Origin: Acidobacteriota bacterium
GTDB lineage: Bacteria; Acidobacteriota; Blastocatellia; Pyrinomonadales; Pyrinomonadaceae
DNA length: 24,345 bases
NCBI GenBank assembly: GCA_023391155.1
Contig: JAEWBM010000087.1
Location: 1 to 24,345, forward strand
Direction: 5' to 3'
Notes under the pieces: generated by a model
The model's input: the letters and a program-made list of their open reading frames with translations, nothing else
What the model was told of the DNA's origin: nothing
The model's database searches: none
Shown here: positions 1 to 8,169 of the stretch, piece by piece
Layout: every line of letters starts with the position of its first letter
Numbering within the stretch: the first letter of the stretch is position 1
Made by a program: the position numbers and the translations under genes

Positions 1-1
1 G

Positions 2-472
2 TACAGTGCGAGCCAGTATGAGTGGTTCATGATGTTGAACCGCATCTGGTACGGGCCCTATTGGTGGTCGTATTGGCTTCTGATCATTTGTAACGGGCTT
101 TCGATCCAGTTGCTCTGGTTCAAGAAATTCAGGGAAAGCCCCTTCTGGCTGTTCGTCATCTCGGTGGTGGTCAGCATCGGCATGTGGCTGGAACGTTTCG
201 TGATCATCATCACGAGCCTCAACCGCGACTTCCTGCCGTCGTCGTGGGGTATGTTTGCCCCGACGATGTGGGACATCCTGATGTTCGCCGGGACCCTTGG
301 ATTCTTTTTCACGCTGGTGTTCTTGTTCATCCGGTTCCTGCCGATCATCTCGATATTCGAGGTCAGGACCTTGCTGCCGGAGGCGAACGTGCACGGGCAT
401 CAACAGGATTTTGACGAGAGTGTGCTCGAGGTCGAGTACACCTATGACCGGACCGATCCGCCGAACAAATAG
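2..472 (+). CDS. actC: ActC, alternative complex III NrfD-like membrane subunit (5' truncated)
   Basis: This is the C-terminal part of the large NrfD/PsrC-like quinol-binding membrane subunit of alternative complex III (ACIII), the quinol:cytochrome c oxidoreductase that replaces bc1 in many Bacteroidota and Acidobacteriota. The frame is open to the window edge, upstream of the first ATG at 29, so the start lies outside. About 156 residues are visible. They include three hydrophobic segments (around WSYWLLIICNGLSIQLLW, FWLFVISVVVSIGMWLERF and DILMFAGTLGFFFTLVFLF), an aromatic-rich WYGPYWW stretch and an acidic cytoplasmic tail. The actD gene follows 27 bp downstream, and the actD-E-F order confirms the assignment. 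ActA and ActB should lie just upstream of the window. ActF is the related NrfD-like paralogue, but it is encoded separately below. Confidence 0.9.
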   Translation, partial: YSASQYEWFMMLNRIWYGPYWWSYWLLIICNGLSIQLLWFKKFRESPFWLFVISVVVSIGMWLERFVIIITSLNRDFLPSSWGMFAPTMWDILMFAGTLGFFFTLVFLFIRFLPIISIFEVRTLLPEANVHGHQQDFDESVLEVEYTYDRTDPPNK

Positions 473-499
473 AGGTTTATTGACTGGGCGTCTGGCGCT

Positions 500-1033
500 A
501 TGGAAAACAAACTTTACGGATTGATGGCAGAATTCGACTCGGCGACCGAACTGGTCGACGCGGCGAACCGCGTCCGCGAAGCCGGGTATGTGAAAACGGA
601 TGCATTCTCGCCGTTCCCGCTGCACGAGATCGACGAGGCGCTTGGCATCAAGCGAAGCATCCTGCCTGTCATGGTGTTCTTTGGCGGGCTCACCGGAACG
701 GCATTGGGCGTGGCACTGCAGGTCTTCGTTCATTACATCGACTATCCGTTGAACGTCGGTGGACGCCCATTTCTAAGCTGGCCGTCTTTCATACCGCCGG
801 CGTATGAGCTGACGATCTTGCTCGCGGGCTTTACGGCCGTTTTCGGGATGCTATTCCTTAACGGACTGCCGCGGCCATATCACCCGGTCTTCAATGTTCC
901 GCGGTTCGCACTTGCCTCGCGTGAAAAGTTCTTTTTGCTGATAGAGGCTGACGACCCGAAATATGATTACGACGAGACGAAGAGTTTTATGCAGGAGCTT
1001 GGCCCGCAGGAGGTGTTCGATGTTGAGGAATAA
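500..1033 (+). CDS. actD: ActD, alternative complex III membrane subunit (DUF3341)
   Basis: This 177-residue protein matches ActD of ACIII (DUF3341 family). The N-terminal domain begins MENKLYGLMAEFDSATELV, a soluble ferredoxin-like fold typical of the family. Two hydrophobic segments follow, at roughly residues 54-75 and 94-115, and then a short soluble tail. In solved ACIII complexes ActD anchors to the ActC/ActF membrane core through two helices; no cofactor is expected and no heme motif is seen. The gene lies 27 bp after actC, and its last 14 bases overlap the start of actE, so the two are probably translationally coupled. Confidence 0.9.
   Translation: MENKLYGLMAEFDSATELVDAANRVREAGYVKTDAFSPFPLHEIDEALGIKRSILPVMVFFGGLTGTALGVALQVFVHYIDYPLNVGGRPFLSWPSFIPPAYELTILLAGFTAVFGMLFLNGLPRPYHPVFNVPRFALASREKFFLLIEADDPKYDYDETKSFMQELGPQEVFDVEE
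1008..1015 (+). promoter_or_regulatory. Strong Shine-Dalgarno site for actE
   Basis: AGGAGGTG lies inside the end of actD, 4 bases before the ATG at 1020. It decides the actE start: an in-frame ATG at 963 would give an Arg-rich leader with no lipoprotein signal, while the ATG at 1020 gives a perfect lipoprotein signal peptide. Confidence 0.75.
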
Positions 1034-1730
1034 GCTCCGTTTCGGGGTGCCGGCATTGCTGCTGTCTTTTGTCGTGCTTTCGGGGTGCGGCGTGCGGTTC
1101 GATATGCAGGACCAGCCGCGGTATGAGCCGTATAAGAAAAGCGACTTTTTTGCCGACGGGCGTGCGTCCCGCGACATTCCGGAGGGCGCTGTTGCACGCG
1201 GACTGCTGAAGGCAAATAAGGCGTTTTACACCGGGCAGGTGGATAATCCGGATCCGAACGTTCAGGTCCAATCGACTGTTGATGCTACGGGCAACACGCT
1301 TGTGACCAGCTTCCCGAATGCGATCACCGAGTTTCCGGTGCCGGTCACCAAAGAACTGGTCGACCGGGGGCAGGAGCGATACAACATCTATTGCTCTGTT
1401 TGCCACGGCCCGGTCGGAATGGGCGACGGGATGATCGTCCGACGCGGATTTCCGCAGCCGCCGACCTATCACGACGACCGTTTGAGAAATGCCCCGGTCG
1501 GACACTTTTTTGACGTGATCACGAACGGCTGGGGGCGGATGAGTTCATATGGGGCGCAGGTGACCCCGGCCGATCGATGGGCGATCGTGGCATATATCCG
1601 AGCGCTGCAGCTAAGCCAGAATCCGGAAATGAACACCGCTGGCGGTAATACGAATACGAACACGGCCGCACCGGCCGCGCAGAATGGTAATGCGAATGCG
1701 AATGCAAACACCACGGGAGGGGAACGCTAA
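1020..1730 (+). CDS. actE: ActE, alternative complex III monoheme cytochrome c lipoprotein
   Basis: This 236-residue monoheme cytochrome c is a periplasmic electron-transfer subunit of ACIII. The signal peptide MLRNKLRFGVPALLLSFVV ends in the lipobox LSGC, with Cys23 as lipidation site, so it should be anchored in the membrane by lipid. The heme motif CSVCH has Cys125, Cys128 and His129; the sixth ligand is probably Met174 in GWGRMSSYG. The family passes electrons from the ActB Fe-S/ActA heme chain to the oxidase. The last 35 or so residues are a low-complexity Asn/Thr/Ala tail (NTNTNTAAPAAQNGNANAN), probably a flexible linker. The start at 1020 is chosen from the ribosome binding site and signal peptide. 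The stop overlaps the actF ATG by one base (TAATG). Confidence 0.92.
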   Translation: MLRNKLRFGVPALLLSFVVLSGCGVRFDMQDQPRYEPYKKSDFFADGRASRDIPEGAVARGLLKANKAFYTGQVDNPDPNVQVQSTVDATGNTLVTSFPNAITEFPVPVTKELVDRGQERYNIYCSVCHGPVGMGDGMIVRRGFPQPPTYHDDRLRNAPVGHFFDVITNGWGRMSSYGAQVTPADRWAIVAYIRALQLSQNPEMNTAGGNTNTNTAAPAAQNGNANANANTTGGER

Positions 1731-2947
1731 TGGCCGATATCGATAGCTATCAGGCACCGGCCGACCTCGACCGTTTCCGCACGGTAGCACTCGGTGCCGG
1801 GGGCATCGGGCTGATCGCCTGGGCGATCGGTGCATATTTTGCACCGGAACAGGGGCTGAGGTCGTGGCTTCTGGCATTGATGTACTGGGGCGGGATGACA
1901 TTCGGCAGCCTCGGCATCTTGATGCTGCAATATCTTACGGGCGGCGCCTGGGGGATGGTTATCCGACGCGTGCTCGAAGCGGGGACGAGGACGTTCCCGG
2001 TCATCGCGATAGCATTCTTGCCGCTCTTGTTCGGCGTTACGCTTGCCTACGAATTTACCCATTTACCTGCGACCGACTATACGGTCCAGCACCGCGGGTG
2101 GTTCATGACGGCAGAGAGCTGGATCCTGCGTTCGGTGATCTACCTGATTTTGTTCGGCGTAATGATCTACCTGCTGAACAAGTGGGGAGCTAATCAGGAT
2201 AAGTCGGCGGATTATGAAGAAGCCGCGGGCTGGATGGGACGTGCAGCGGCATTCTCGGGCCCGACTATGGTCTTTTATGTCGTGGCGGTAACGTTCGCGG
2301 CGGTGGACTGGGTGATGATCCTCGATCCGCACTGGTTCTCGACGATGTGGGGACTGCTGTTCGTTATCGGCTGGGCGCTGGGCACACTGTGTTTGGCGGT
2401 GATAATACTGGCCTATTTGCACGACAAGGCCCCGATGAACCGGGTTCTCGGCAAGCGGCATTTCCACGATCTGGGCAAGCTCATGCTCGCATTCGTGATG
2501 GTGTGGGCATACTTTAACCTGTCGCAGTTCCTGATCATCTGGTCGGGCAATATACCCGAAGAGACTGGGTGGTACCTCGCACGTATGAACCACGGTTGGG
2601 GATGGGTCGCGTGGGCATTGATCCTGTTCCACTTTGCTCTGCCGTTCCTCGTTCTGCTGCAGCAGGATTTTAAGAGACGGGCAAAGATGCTGGCGTACGT
2701 GGCTCTCTTTATCCTGGTGATGAGATGGGTTGACCTATTTTTCCTGATCAGCCCGAACCCCCGGATCTCGACGCACGGCGAGAGCCTGCCGCTATTGGCA
2801 AGCTTTAGCTGGATGGATATTGTGGCACCGATCGCACTTGGCGGTATCTGGCTATGGTTCTTCCTCGGCCAGCTGGCCAAACGGCCGCTGGTGCCGGTTA
2901 TGGACCCGTTCCTTCAAAAGGCTATCGATCACGGTAAAGGGCATTAG
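1730..2947 (+). CDS. actF: ActF, alternative complex III NrfD-like membrane subunit
   Basis: This 405-residue, highly hydrophobic protein has about ten predicted membrane helices and matches ActF, the second NrfD-like integral subunit of ACIII. The N-terminus is short and soluble (MADIDSYQAPADLDRF), and the first helix starts near residue 22. Conserved-looking stretches include LMYWGGMTFGSLGILMLQ and NHGWGWVAWALILFHFALPF, with several Trp, His and Arg residues inside the membrane region. ActF and ActC pack as a pseudo-symmetric pair in known structures and are thought to contribute to quinol oxidation and proton movement. It is translationally coupled to actE by the TAATG overlap. Length is normal for the family. 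Confidence 0.92.
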   Translation: MADIDSYQAPADLDRFRTVALGAGGIGLIAWAIGAYFAPEQGLRSWLLALMYWGGMTFGSLGILMLQYLTGGAWGMVIRRVLEAGTRTFPVIAIAFLPLLFGVTLAYEFTHLPATDYTVQHRGWFMTAESWILRSVIYLILFGVMIYLLNKWGANQDKSADYEEAAGWMGRAAAFSGPTMVFYVVAVTFAAVDWVMILDPHWFSTMWGLLFVIGWALGTLCLAVIILAYLHDKAPMNRVLGKRHFHDLGKLMLAFVMVWAYFNLSQFLIIWSGNIPEETGWYLARMNHGWGWVAWALILFHFALPFLVLLQQDFKRRAKMLAYVALFILVMRWVDLFFLISPNPRISTHGESLPLLASFSWMDIVAPIALGGIWLWFFLGQLAKRPLVPVMDPFLQKAIDHGKGH

Positions 2948-2965
2948 TAAAAGGGCAAGGCATTT

Positions 2966-3505
2966 ATGCAAAGAACGGACAACGAGATCTCGGCAGCAGA
3001 CATTGAAGCGGGCTATGAACGCAATGACATACAGCTGCGCGGCATCATGTATTTCGGCATCGGCCTTTTGGTCCTGATCGTCATTACGTTTGGATTAATG
3101 GCAGCGTTCTTCGGCGTGCTGGAAAGCGATGCGGCCGAGAGGTATGCGACGAGGAACCCTATGCATCGGAGCGAGGCGGAACGGCTTCCTCCCGAACCGC
3201 GGCTCCAGGGGGCCCCGGGCTTTTCCGTCCAGTCGCCCAACGGCCCGATCAATCTCGAGCTGGGCGCACCTCAGGCAGAATATTGGGAGCTTAAGAAGCA
3301 GTGGGACGACATGGTCGAAAACGGGATCAAGCACCCCGAGACCGGTACAGTGGTCGCACTGCCCATCGAAGAGGCGAAAGCAAAGCTTCTGGAGCAGAAT
3401 CTGAAATCCAGCGCCGCTCCGGGGGCGGAGAATTTGGCAGAGCAGTCGCGTCGGTATTATACGGACGCAAGTTCAGGCAGGGTTACGGGCGAGATCCGGA
3501 GATAG
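2966..3505 (+). CDS. Unrecognised single-helix membrane protein of the ACIII/SCO locus
   Basis: This 179-residue protein has one membrane helix (about residues 26-50) after a charged cytoplasmic N-terminus. The remaining ~125 residues should lie outside. That domain contains a Pro-rich stretch RLPPEPRLQGAPGF, a segment PIEEAKAKLLEQNL and a charged tail. No heme, copper or Fe-S motif is visible. From memory, proteins with a PPEPRLQ motif and a later PIxxA segment occur beside SCO and oxidase genes in several phyla, but I cannot give a validated function. It sits 18 bp after actF and 26 bp before the SCO gene, so it is probably co-transcribed. It could be an accessory subunit of the ACIII-oxidase supercomplex or an assembly factor. 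Confidence 0.8.
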   Translation: MQRTDNEISAADIEAGYERNDIQLRGIMYFGIGLLVLIVITFGLMAAFFGVLESDAAERYATRNPMHRSEAERLPPEPRLQGAPGFSVQSPNGPINLELGAPQAEYWELKKQWDDMVENGIKHPETGTVVALPIEEAKAKLLEQNLKSSAAPGAENLAEQSRRYYTDASSGRVTGEIRR

Positions 3506-3531
3506 GACTCCGCCCGCGGCCGGGAGTAGTT

Positions 3532-4434
3532 ATGAGAAAGTCAGCAGTATCACGATTTTCATTGTTAGCAGGCGTATTGGCGGTGCTCTTTGCCGGCACC
3601 GCGGATGCACTTGCGCAAAAGAGCGAGCATTACAGTTCGCCGCTTTACTCCCCGCGTAAGTACGATCCGTCGCAGAACACGGCGAACGGAATACCGGAAC
3701 CGCTCAAACGCATCGGCATCGAACAAAAACTTGGAGACAAACTTCCGCTCGACGCGACCTTTAAAGATGAAAGCGGCAACGCGGTACAGCTCGGAGAGTA
3801 TTTCGGAAAGGGAAGGCCGGTGGTCCTGGCCCTCGTCTATTATGAATGCCCGATGCTCTGCAACCAGGTCCTGAACGGGATGACGGGAACTCTCAAAGGG
3901 ATCAACCTTGACGCGGGGAAAGACTTCGATGTTATCGCGATAAGTTTCGATTCCTCCGAGAATGACAAGCCGGGCCTCGCGGCAAACAAAAAGGCCGCGT
4001 ATATGGAGCGTTACGGGCGGCCGGGAACCGAACAGGGCTGGCATTTTCTCACCGGTGACCAGGCCGCGGTCGATGCGGTGACAAAGGCGGCAGGGTTCGG
4101 CTATGAGTGGGATGAGGCGTCCGAGCAATTCGCCCACGCCAGTGCCATCATGATCGTCACGCCGGACGGAACGCTTTCTAAATATTTTTACGGCATAGAT
4201 TATGCCCCGCGGGATGTGAAGCTCGGCATCGTCGAATCGGCTGAGAACCGCGTCGGCGGCGTAACGGACCAGCTGATGCTGTACTGCTTTCACTACGACC
4301 CGTCGACCGGAAAATACGGCCTCGCCGTTCTCAGGCTGATGCGCGGGGGTGCGATCCTGACGCTGCTCGGAATGGGACTTATGGGATTTGTCTTTTGGCG
4401 ACGAAGCAAGGCAAAGACGCAAGGATTAGAGTAA
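3532..4434 (+). CDS. SCO1/SenC-family copper chaperone for cytochrome oxidase assembly
   Basis: SCO proteins have a thioredoxin fold and deliver copper to the CuA site of oxidase subunit II. This 300-residue protein has an N-terminal signal sequence (MRKSAVSRFSLLAGVLAVLF, then AGTADALAQ as likely cleavage region). The SCO copper motif CPMLC gives Cys106 and Cys110, and the third ligand is probably His202 in FAHASAIMIV. Unlike the usual N-terminally anchored SCO, it also has a C-terminal membrane helix (GGAILTLLGMGLMGFVFW) followed by a short basic tail. The start at 3532 is chosen because the longer open frame from 3301 overlaps the preceding gene and lacks protein-like content. It lies directly upstream of coxB, its expected client. 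Confidence 0.9.
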   Translation: MRKSAVSRFSLLAGVLAVLFAGTADALAQKSEHYSSPLYSPRKYDPSQNTANGIPEPLKRIGIEQKLGDKLPLDATFKDESGNAVQLGEYFGKGRPVVLALVYYECPMLCNQVLNGMTGTLKGINLDAGKDFDVIAISFDSSENDKPGLAANKKAAYMERYGRPGTEQGWHFLTGDQAAVDAVTKAAGFGYEWDEASEQFAHASAIMIVTPDGTLSKYFYGIDYAPRDVKLGIVESAENRVGGVTDQLMLYCFHYDPSTGKYGLAVLRLMRGGAILTLLGMGLMGFVFWRRSKAKTQGLE

Positions 4435-4471
4435 TAGCAACGCCCGGACTAGAGCGTTGACGACGTAAATT

Positions 4472-5515
4472 ATGCAGACGAACTCGTGGATTCCATTCAT
4501 GCCGGAACAGGCCTCTGATTTTGCCTGGCAGGTAGATTATCTCTATTACTACCTGATCCTGGTGAGCGTTGTGTTCTCGATCCCGATCGTTATTGCGATC
4601 TTCTTTTTCTTTGTCCGCTACCGCGAAAAGGAAAAGTATGCGACGCCGGAAGAGATCCATGGCTCGATAGTGCTTGAAACGGTCTGGTCGGTTATCCCGT
4701 TCATCATCTCGATGACGATCTTTCTCGGCGGGGCGATAGTGTATTTCAACCAGTATCGCGTACCGGACGAGGCGATGCAGATATACGTCGTCGGTAAACA
4801 ATGGATGTGGAAGGCCCAGCACGAGACGGGGCAGCGTGAGATCAACGAACTGCACGTTCCGGTCGGGACGAACATCAAGCTGACGATGACGACCGAGGAC
4901 GTTCTGCACAGCTTCTATATCCCCGCATTTCGGACCAAGGCGGACGTTGTTCCCGGGCGGTTCACCTATATGTGGTTCAAGGCGACCAAGCCGGGCAAAT
5001 ATCACCTTTTCTGTGCGGAATATTGCGGGCTTAACCACTCGGGCATGGGCGGATACGTCTATGTGATGGAAAGGCCGGAGTTTGAAGCATGGCTGCAGGG
5101 CAGCGAAGCCGGACAAACACCCGTCGCACAAGGGCGAGATCTTTTTGAGAACAAGCTCGGCTGTGCCTCATGCCACTCGGGCGGCCCCCAGCAGAGGGGT
5201 GCTCAGCTCGAAGGTATCTTCGGCAAAGAGGTCCGCCTGGTCGGCGGACAGACCGTCATCGCGGATGACGATTACATAAGAAATTCGATCCTCAATCCGA
5301 GTGCCCAGATCGTCGAAGGCTATCAGCCGATAATGCCGACGTTCAAGGGCCAGGTCACTGAGGAACAGCTTGTCGCATTGGTGGCTTATATCAAGTCGCT
5401 AAGCGGAGCGGCACCGGGTGCAAGCGCACCTGCGGCCCCGGCGGCCTCACCGGCACCGGGGAGCGCCGGCCCGAATGCTCCGGCGACAAACAGCAATACG
5501 CAGGGTGGTAACTAG
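4472..5515 (+). CDS. coxB: Cytochrome c oxidase subunit II with fused cytochrome c domain (caa3 type)
   Basis: This 347-residue subunit accepts electrons at CuA. Two N-terminal membrane helices (about 26-50 and 66-90) precede the cupredoxin domain. The CuA ligands can be placed: His146 in LHSFYIP, then Cys181, Glu183, Cys185, His189 and Met192 in FCAEYCGLNHSGMGG. A fused monoheme cytochrome c domain follows, with CASCH (Cys231, Cys234, His235) and probable axial Met288 in PIMPTF. The end is a Pro/Ala/Ser-rich tail of about 35 residues. The fusion makes this a caa3-type enzyme that can take electrons directly from ActE. The next gene, coxA, starts 5 bases after the stop, which suggests coupled translation. 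Confidence 0.95.
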   Translation: MQTNSWIPFMPEQASDFAWQVDYLYYYLILVSVVFSIPIVIAIFFFFVRYREKEKYATPEEIHGSIVLETVWSVIPFIISMTIFLGGAIVYFNQYRVPDEAMQIYVVGKQWMWKAQHETGQREINELHVPVGTNIKLTMTTEDVLHSFYIPAFRTKADVVPGRFTYMWFKATKPGKYHLFCAEYCGLNHSGMGGYVYVMERPEFEAWLQGSEAGQTPVAQGRDLFENKLGCASCHSGGPQQRGAQLEGIFGKEVRLVGGQTVIADDDYIRNSILNPSAQIVEGYQPIMPTFKGQVTEEQLVALVAYIKSLSGAAPGASAPAAPAASPAPGSAGPNAPATNSNTQGGN

Positions 5516-5520
5516 TAGAT

Positions 5521-7194
5521 ATGCAAAACGCAGACGCGATAGACAACAGAGGGTTTGAGGCCCCAGGGGACAATTACCTCACCAACGGGTACACGCTGAA
5601 ATCCTGGTTACTGACCAAGGACCATAAGCGGATCGCGTTGATGTACCTGATCTCGGTGTCGGCATTCTTTCTGGCGGGAGGGCTTTACGCGGCGACGATC
5701 CGGCTCGAGCTGCTGACGCCGGCAAGCGACCTCGTCCAGTCGGCGACGTACAACAAGCTCTTTACCCAGCACGGGATCCTGATGATCTTCTTTTTCCTGA
5801 TCCCGTCGATCCCGGCGGTGTTGGGAAACTTTTTGCTGCCGCTGATGATCGGGGCGAAGGACCTCGCTCTGCCGCGCATCAATCTGCTGAGCCTCTATCT
5901 ATATTGGATCGGCGGTATTTTGACGATCTATGCGCTGCTGCAGGGCGGCGTCGACACCGGCTGGACGTTTTACACGCCGTATAGTACGACGTTCGCGAAT
6001 TCCTATGTGATGGCGACGGGGCTGGGAATCTTTATCAACGGATTTTCGTCGATCCTGACGGGCCTTAACTTTATCGTCACTATCCACACTATGCGTGCGC
6101 CGGGGATGACCTGGTTCCGGCTGCCGCTATTTGTGTGGGCACATTATGCGACCAGCTTGATCATGATCCTCGGAACGCCGGTGGTCGCGATCACTATCCT
6201 TTTGGTCGCGGTCGAACGCGTCGCGAGGGTAGGTATCTTTGACCCTGCCATAGGGGGCGACCCGATCCTGTTCCAGCACTTATTCTGGTTCTACTCGCAT
6301 CCGGCGGTCTATATCATGATCTTGCCGGGCATGGGCGTGGTCAGCGAATTGATCTCAAACTTCTCGCGTAAGAAGATCTTCGGATACGAATTCATCGCTT
6401 TTTCGAGCATCGCGATCGCTGTCTTTGGCTTCCTCGTTTGGGGACACCATATGTTCGTGAGCGGCCAGTCGATCTATGCGGGCCTTGTCTTTTCGTTCCT
6501 TACGATGGTCGTTGCCATCCCGTCGGCGATCAAGGTCTTTAACTGGACGGCGACACTCTATAAGGGCTCGATCTCATACGACACGCCGATGCTTTATGCG
6601 ATCGGTTTTCTCGGCCTGTTCCTGATCGGCGGCCTCACGGGCCTGTTCCTCGGTTCGGTCGGCCTTACGGTCCACGTGACGGATACCTATTTCGTCGTTG
6701 CCCACTTCCACTACGTAATGGTCGGCGGCCAGGTGATCGCCTATCTCGGCGGTATCCACTATTGGTGGCCCAAGATGACGGGCCGGATGTATTCGGAATT
6801 CTGGGGCAAGGTGTCGGCTATGCTTGTTTTCGTCGGGTTTAACCTGACATTCTTCCCGCAGTTTATTCTCGGTTACCAGGGTATGCCTCGGCGATACGCC
6901 TCGTATCCGGAAGAGATGCAGGTGCTGAATATCTTTTCAACAGCGGGGGCGTCGGTTCTGGGCGTCGGGTTGCTTATGCCGGTGGTCTATTTAACCCAGT
7001 CGCTGATCAGCGGCCAGCGTGCCGGCGATAACCCATGGGTGCTGCCGGGGCTGGAATGGCGAACGAGCTCGCCGCCGCCGACATTCAACTTTGACGAGCA
7101 GCCGATCGTCACCTGGGAAGCTTACGACTTTGGTGAAGAAAGCGGGCTCGATATCGAGGAGGCCCGCCGGCGACTGCCGGTAACAACGGCATAA
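5521..7194 (+). CDS. coxA: Cytochrome c oxidase subunit I, type A2 heme-copper oxidase
   Basis: This 557-residue catalytic subunit reduces oxygen to water and pumps protons. Ligands are all visible. Heme a is bound by His84 (TQHG) and His397. CuB is bound by His260 with the cross-linked Tyr264 (YSHPAVY) and by His309 and His310 (WGHHMF). Heme a3 is bound by His395 (AHFHY). The K-channel Lys is present in PSAIKVFNW, and the D-channel entry Asp in GAKDLALPR. The helix VI Glu of type A1 enzymes is absent: the sequence has Tyr258-Ser259 before His260 and Ala262, which is the A2 signature known from Rhodothermus and Thermus-like caa3 oxidases. It is encoded between coxB and coxC. Confidence 0.96.
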   Translation: MQNADAIDNRGFEAPGDNYLTNGYTLKSWLLTKDHKRIALMYLISVSAFFLAGGLYAATIRLELLTPASDLVQSATYNKLFTQHGILMIFFFLIPSIPAVLGNFLLPLMIGAKDLALPRINLLSLYLYWIGGILTIYALLQGGVDTGWTFYTPYSTTFANSYVMATGLGIFINGFSSILTGLNFIVTIHTMRAPGMTWFRLPLFVWAHYATSLIMILGTPVVAITILLVAVERVARVGIFDPAIGGDPILFQHLFWFYSHPAVYIMILPGMGVVSELISNFSRKKIFGYEFIAFSSIAIAVFGFLVWGHHMFVSGQSIYAGLVFSFLTMVVAIPSAIKVFNWTATLYKGSISYDTPMLYAIGFLGLFLIGGLTGLFLGSVGLTVHVTDTYFVVAHFHYVMVGGQVIAYLGGIHYWWPKMTGRMYSEFWGKVSAMLVFVGFNLTFFPQFILGYQGMPRRYASYPEEMQVLNIFSTAGASVLGVGLLMPVVYLTQSLISGQRAGDNPWVLPGLEWRTSSPPPTFNFDEQPIVTWEAYDFGEESGLDIEEARRRLPVTTA

Positions 7195-7201
7195 AACTGA
7201 A

Positions 7202-7231
7202 CCGCCGCTATCTGCCTGTAATGGGCGGCGG
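7202..7231 (+). other. Intercistronic GC-rich hairpin between coxA and coxC
   Basis: A perfect 7-base inverted repeat, CCGCCGC (7202-7208) and GCGGCGG (7225-7231), with a 16-base loop lies in the 54-bp coxA-coxC gap. There is no T-tract, so it is not a standard terminator. It might affect mRNA processing or stability; in GC-rich DNA it could also be chance. Confidence 0.3.
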
Positions 7232-7248
7232 CGGAAGCAGAGCATAAT

Positions 7249-8163
7249 ATGGCGCACGATACACACGATCATCACGCTCCGGGGCTGCAGCATCAGTTCG
7301 AGGACATGGGGCAGCAGGAAGAATCCGTAGCCATCGGCATGTGGATGTTCCTGGCCCAGGAAATCATGTTCTTCGGCGGGCTGTTCACGGCGTATCTGGT
7401 GTTTAGATGGCGGTTTCCGCTGGCATTCGCCGAGGCGAGCAACCATTTGGACGCCTTCTGGGGCGGCCTCAACACGCTGGTTCTGATCGTCAGCAGCCTG
7501 ACGATGGCGCTCACGGTCTTTTATGCTCAGCGCGGCAACCGCAATATGCAGGTGCTGTTGATCGTGCTGACGATGCTGTTCGGCACAGTCTTTCTGGGCG
7601 TAAAGGTCATCGAATACACCGATAAATATAACAACGGGCTTGTTCCCGTGACCGGTTGGAACAAAAAGGTCAAAGAGGGCGAGGCCCAGCCCCATGCAAA
7701 GTCGAACTTCGTCTTGCCCTTTGAGGTGCGTGCCGAGGCGGCCGCCGCGTCAGACGACGAGCATAAGCCGTATGTGAACCCGCGCGGCGAGTTCCAGTGG
7801 AACTACGGCAAAGCGGTGCTCGATTATGCAATGGAAAAGGAGAAAGGCGGTGCCGTTTATCTGACCGCGGATGAACGCGTCGGCTATTTCTCGAACGGCG
7901 TGTTCGACCCGAACAAATATCGCGACAAGATCAGGATGTTCTATTACATCTATTTCGTGATGACGGGGCTCCACGCGCTGCACATGATCATCGGCCTGGG
8001 GATCATGGCCTGGCTGCTTTGGAAGGCATGGCGATTTAGCTTTTCAGCGGATTATTACTCACCGGTCGAGATGTCGGGCCTTTACTGGCACTTTGTCGAC
8101 ATCGTCTGGATATTCCTTTTCCCGCTGCTCTATCTGCTCGGGCGACACTTTTTACACGGATAA
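7249..8163 (+). CDS. coxC: Cytochrome c oxidase subunit III with large extra loop
   Basis: This 304-residue subunit III stabilises the oxidase core. The N-terminal half has the hallmark GMWMFLAQEIMFFGGLF helix followed by helices at VLIVSSLTMALTVFY and LLIVLTMLFGTVFLGVKVIE. The C-terminal half has GLHALHMIIGLGIMAWLLW and the signature YWHFVDIVWIFLFPLLYLL. Between them, residues about 125-228 form a hydrophilic stretch of about 100 residues with no helix; most bacterial subunit III proteins have only a short loop there. The N-terminus is His-rich (MAHDTHDHHAPGLQHQ). The frame is intact and codon use matches the flanks, so the insert looks genuine and not an assembly error. Confidence 0.93.
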   Translation: MAHDTHDHHAPGLQHQFEDMGQQEESVAIGMWMFLAQEIMFFGGLFTAYLVFRWRFPLAFAEASNHLDAFWGGLNTLVLIVSSLTMALTVFYAQRGNRNMQVLLIVLTMLFGTVFLGVKVIEYTDKYNNGLVPVTGWNKKVKEGEAQPHAKSNFVLPFEVRAEAAAASDDEHKPYVNPRGEFQWNYGKAVLDYAMEKEKGGAVYLTADERVGYFSNGVFDPNKYRDKIRMFYYIYFVMTGLHALHMIIGLGIMAWLLWKAWRFSFSADYYSPVEMSGLYWHFVDIVWIFLFPLLYLLGRHFLHG

Positions 8164-8169
8164 GCGACA

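Noticed and set aside
963..1019. Longer N-terminus for actE from an ATG at 963
   Set aside because: It lies wholly inside actD, gives an Arg-rich leader and hides a perfect lipoprotein signal; AGGAGGTG at 1008-1015 points to the ATG at 1020.
3301..3531. Longer N-terminus for the SCO gene from 3301
   Set aside because: It overlaps the preceding gene by about 200 bp and reads as basic low-quality protein; the ATG at 3532 gives a normal signal sequence.
3565..4422. Long minus-strand frame of 285 codons opposite the SCO gene
   Set aside because: Antisense shadow of a well-supported SCO protein; rich in Arg and His with no domain pattern.
7202..7231. Hairpin after coxA as a terminator
   Set aside because: There is no T-tract and coxC and coxD clearly belong to the same operon; kept only as a possible processing hairpin.
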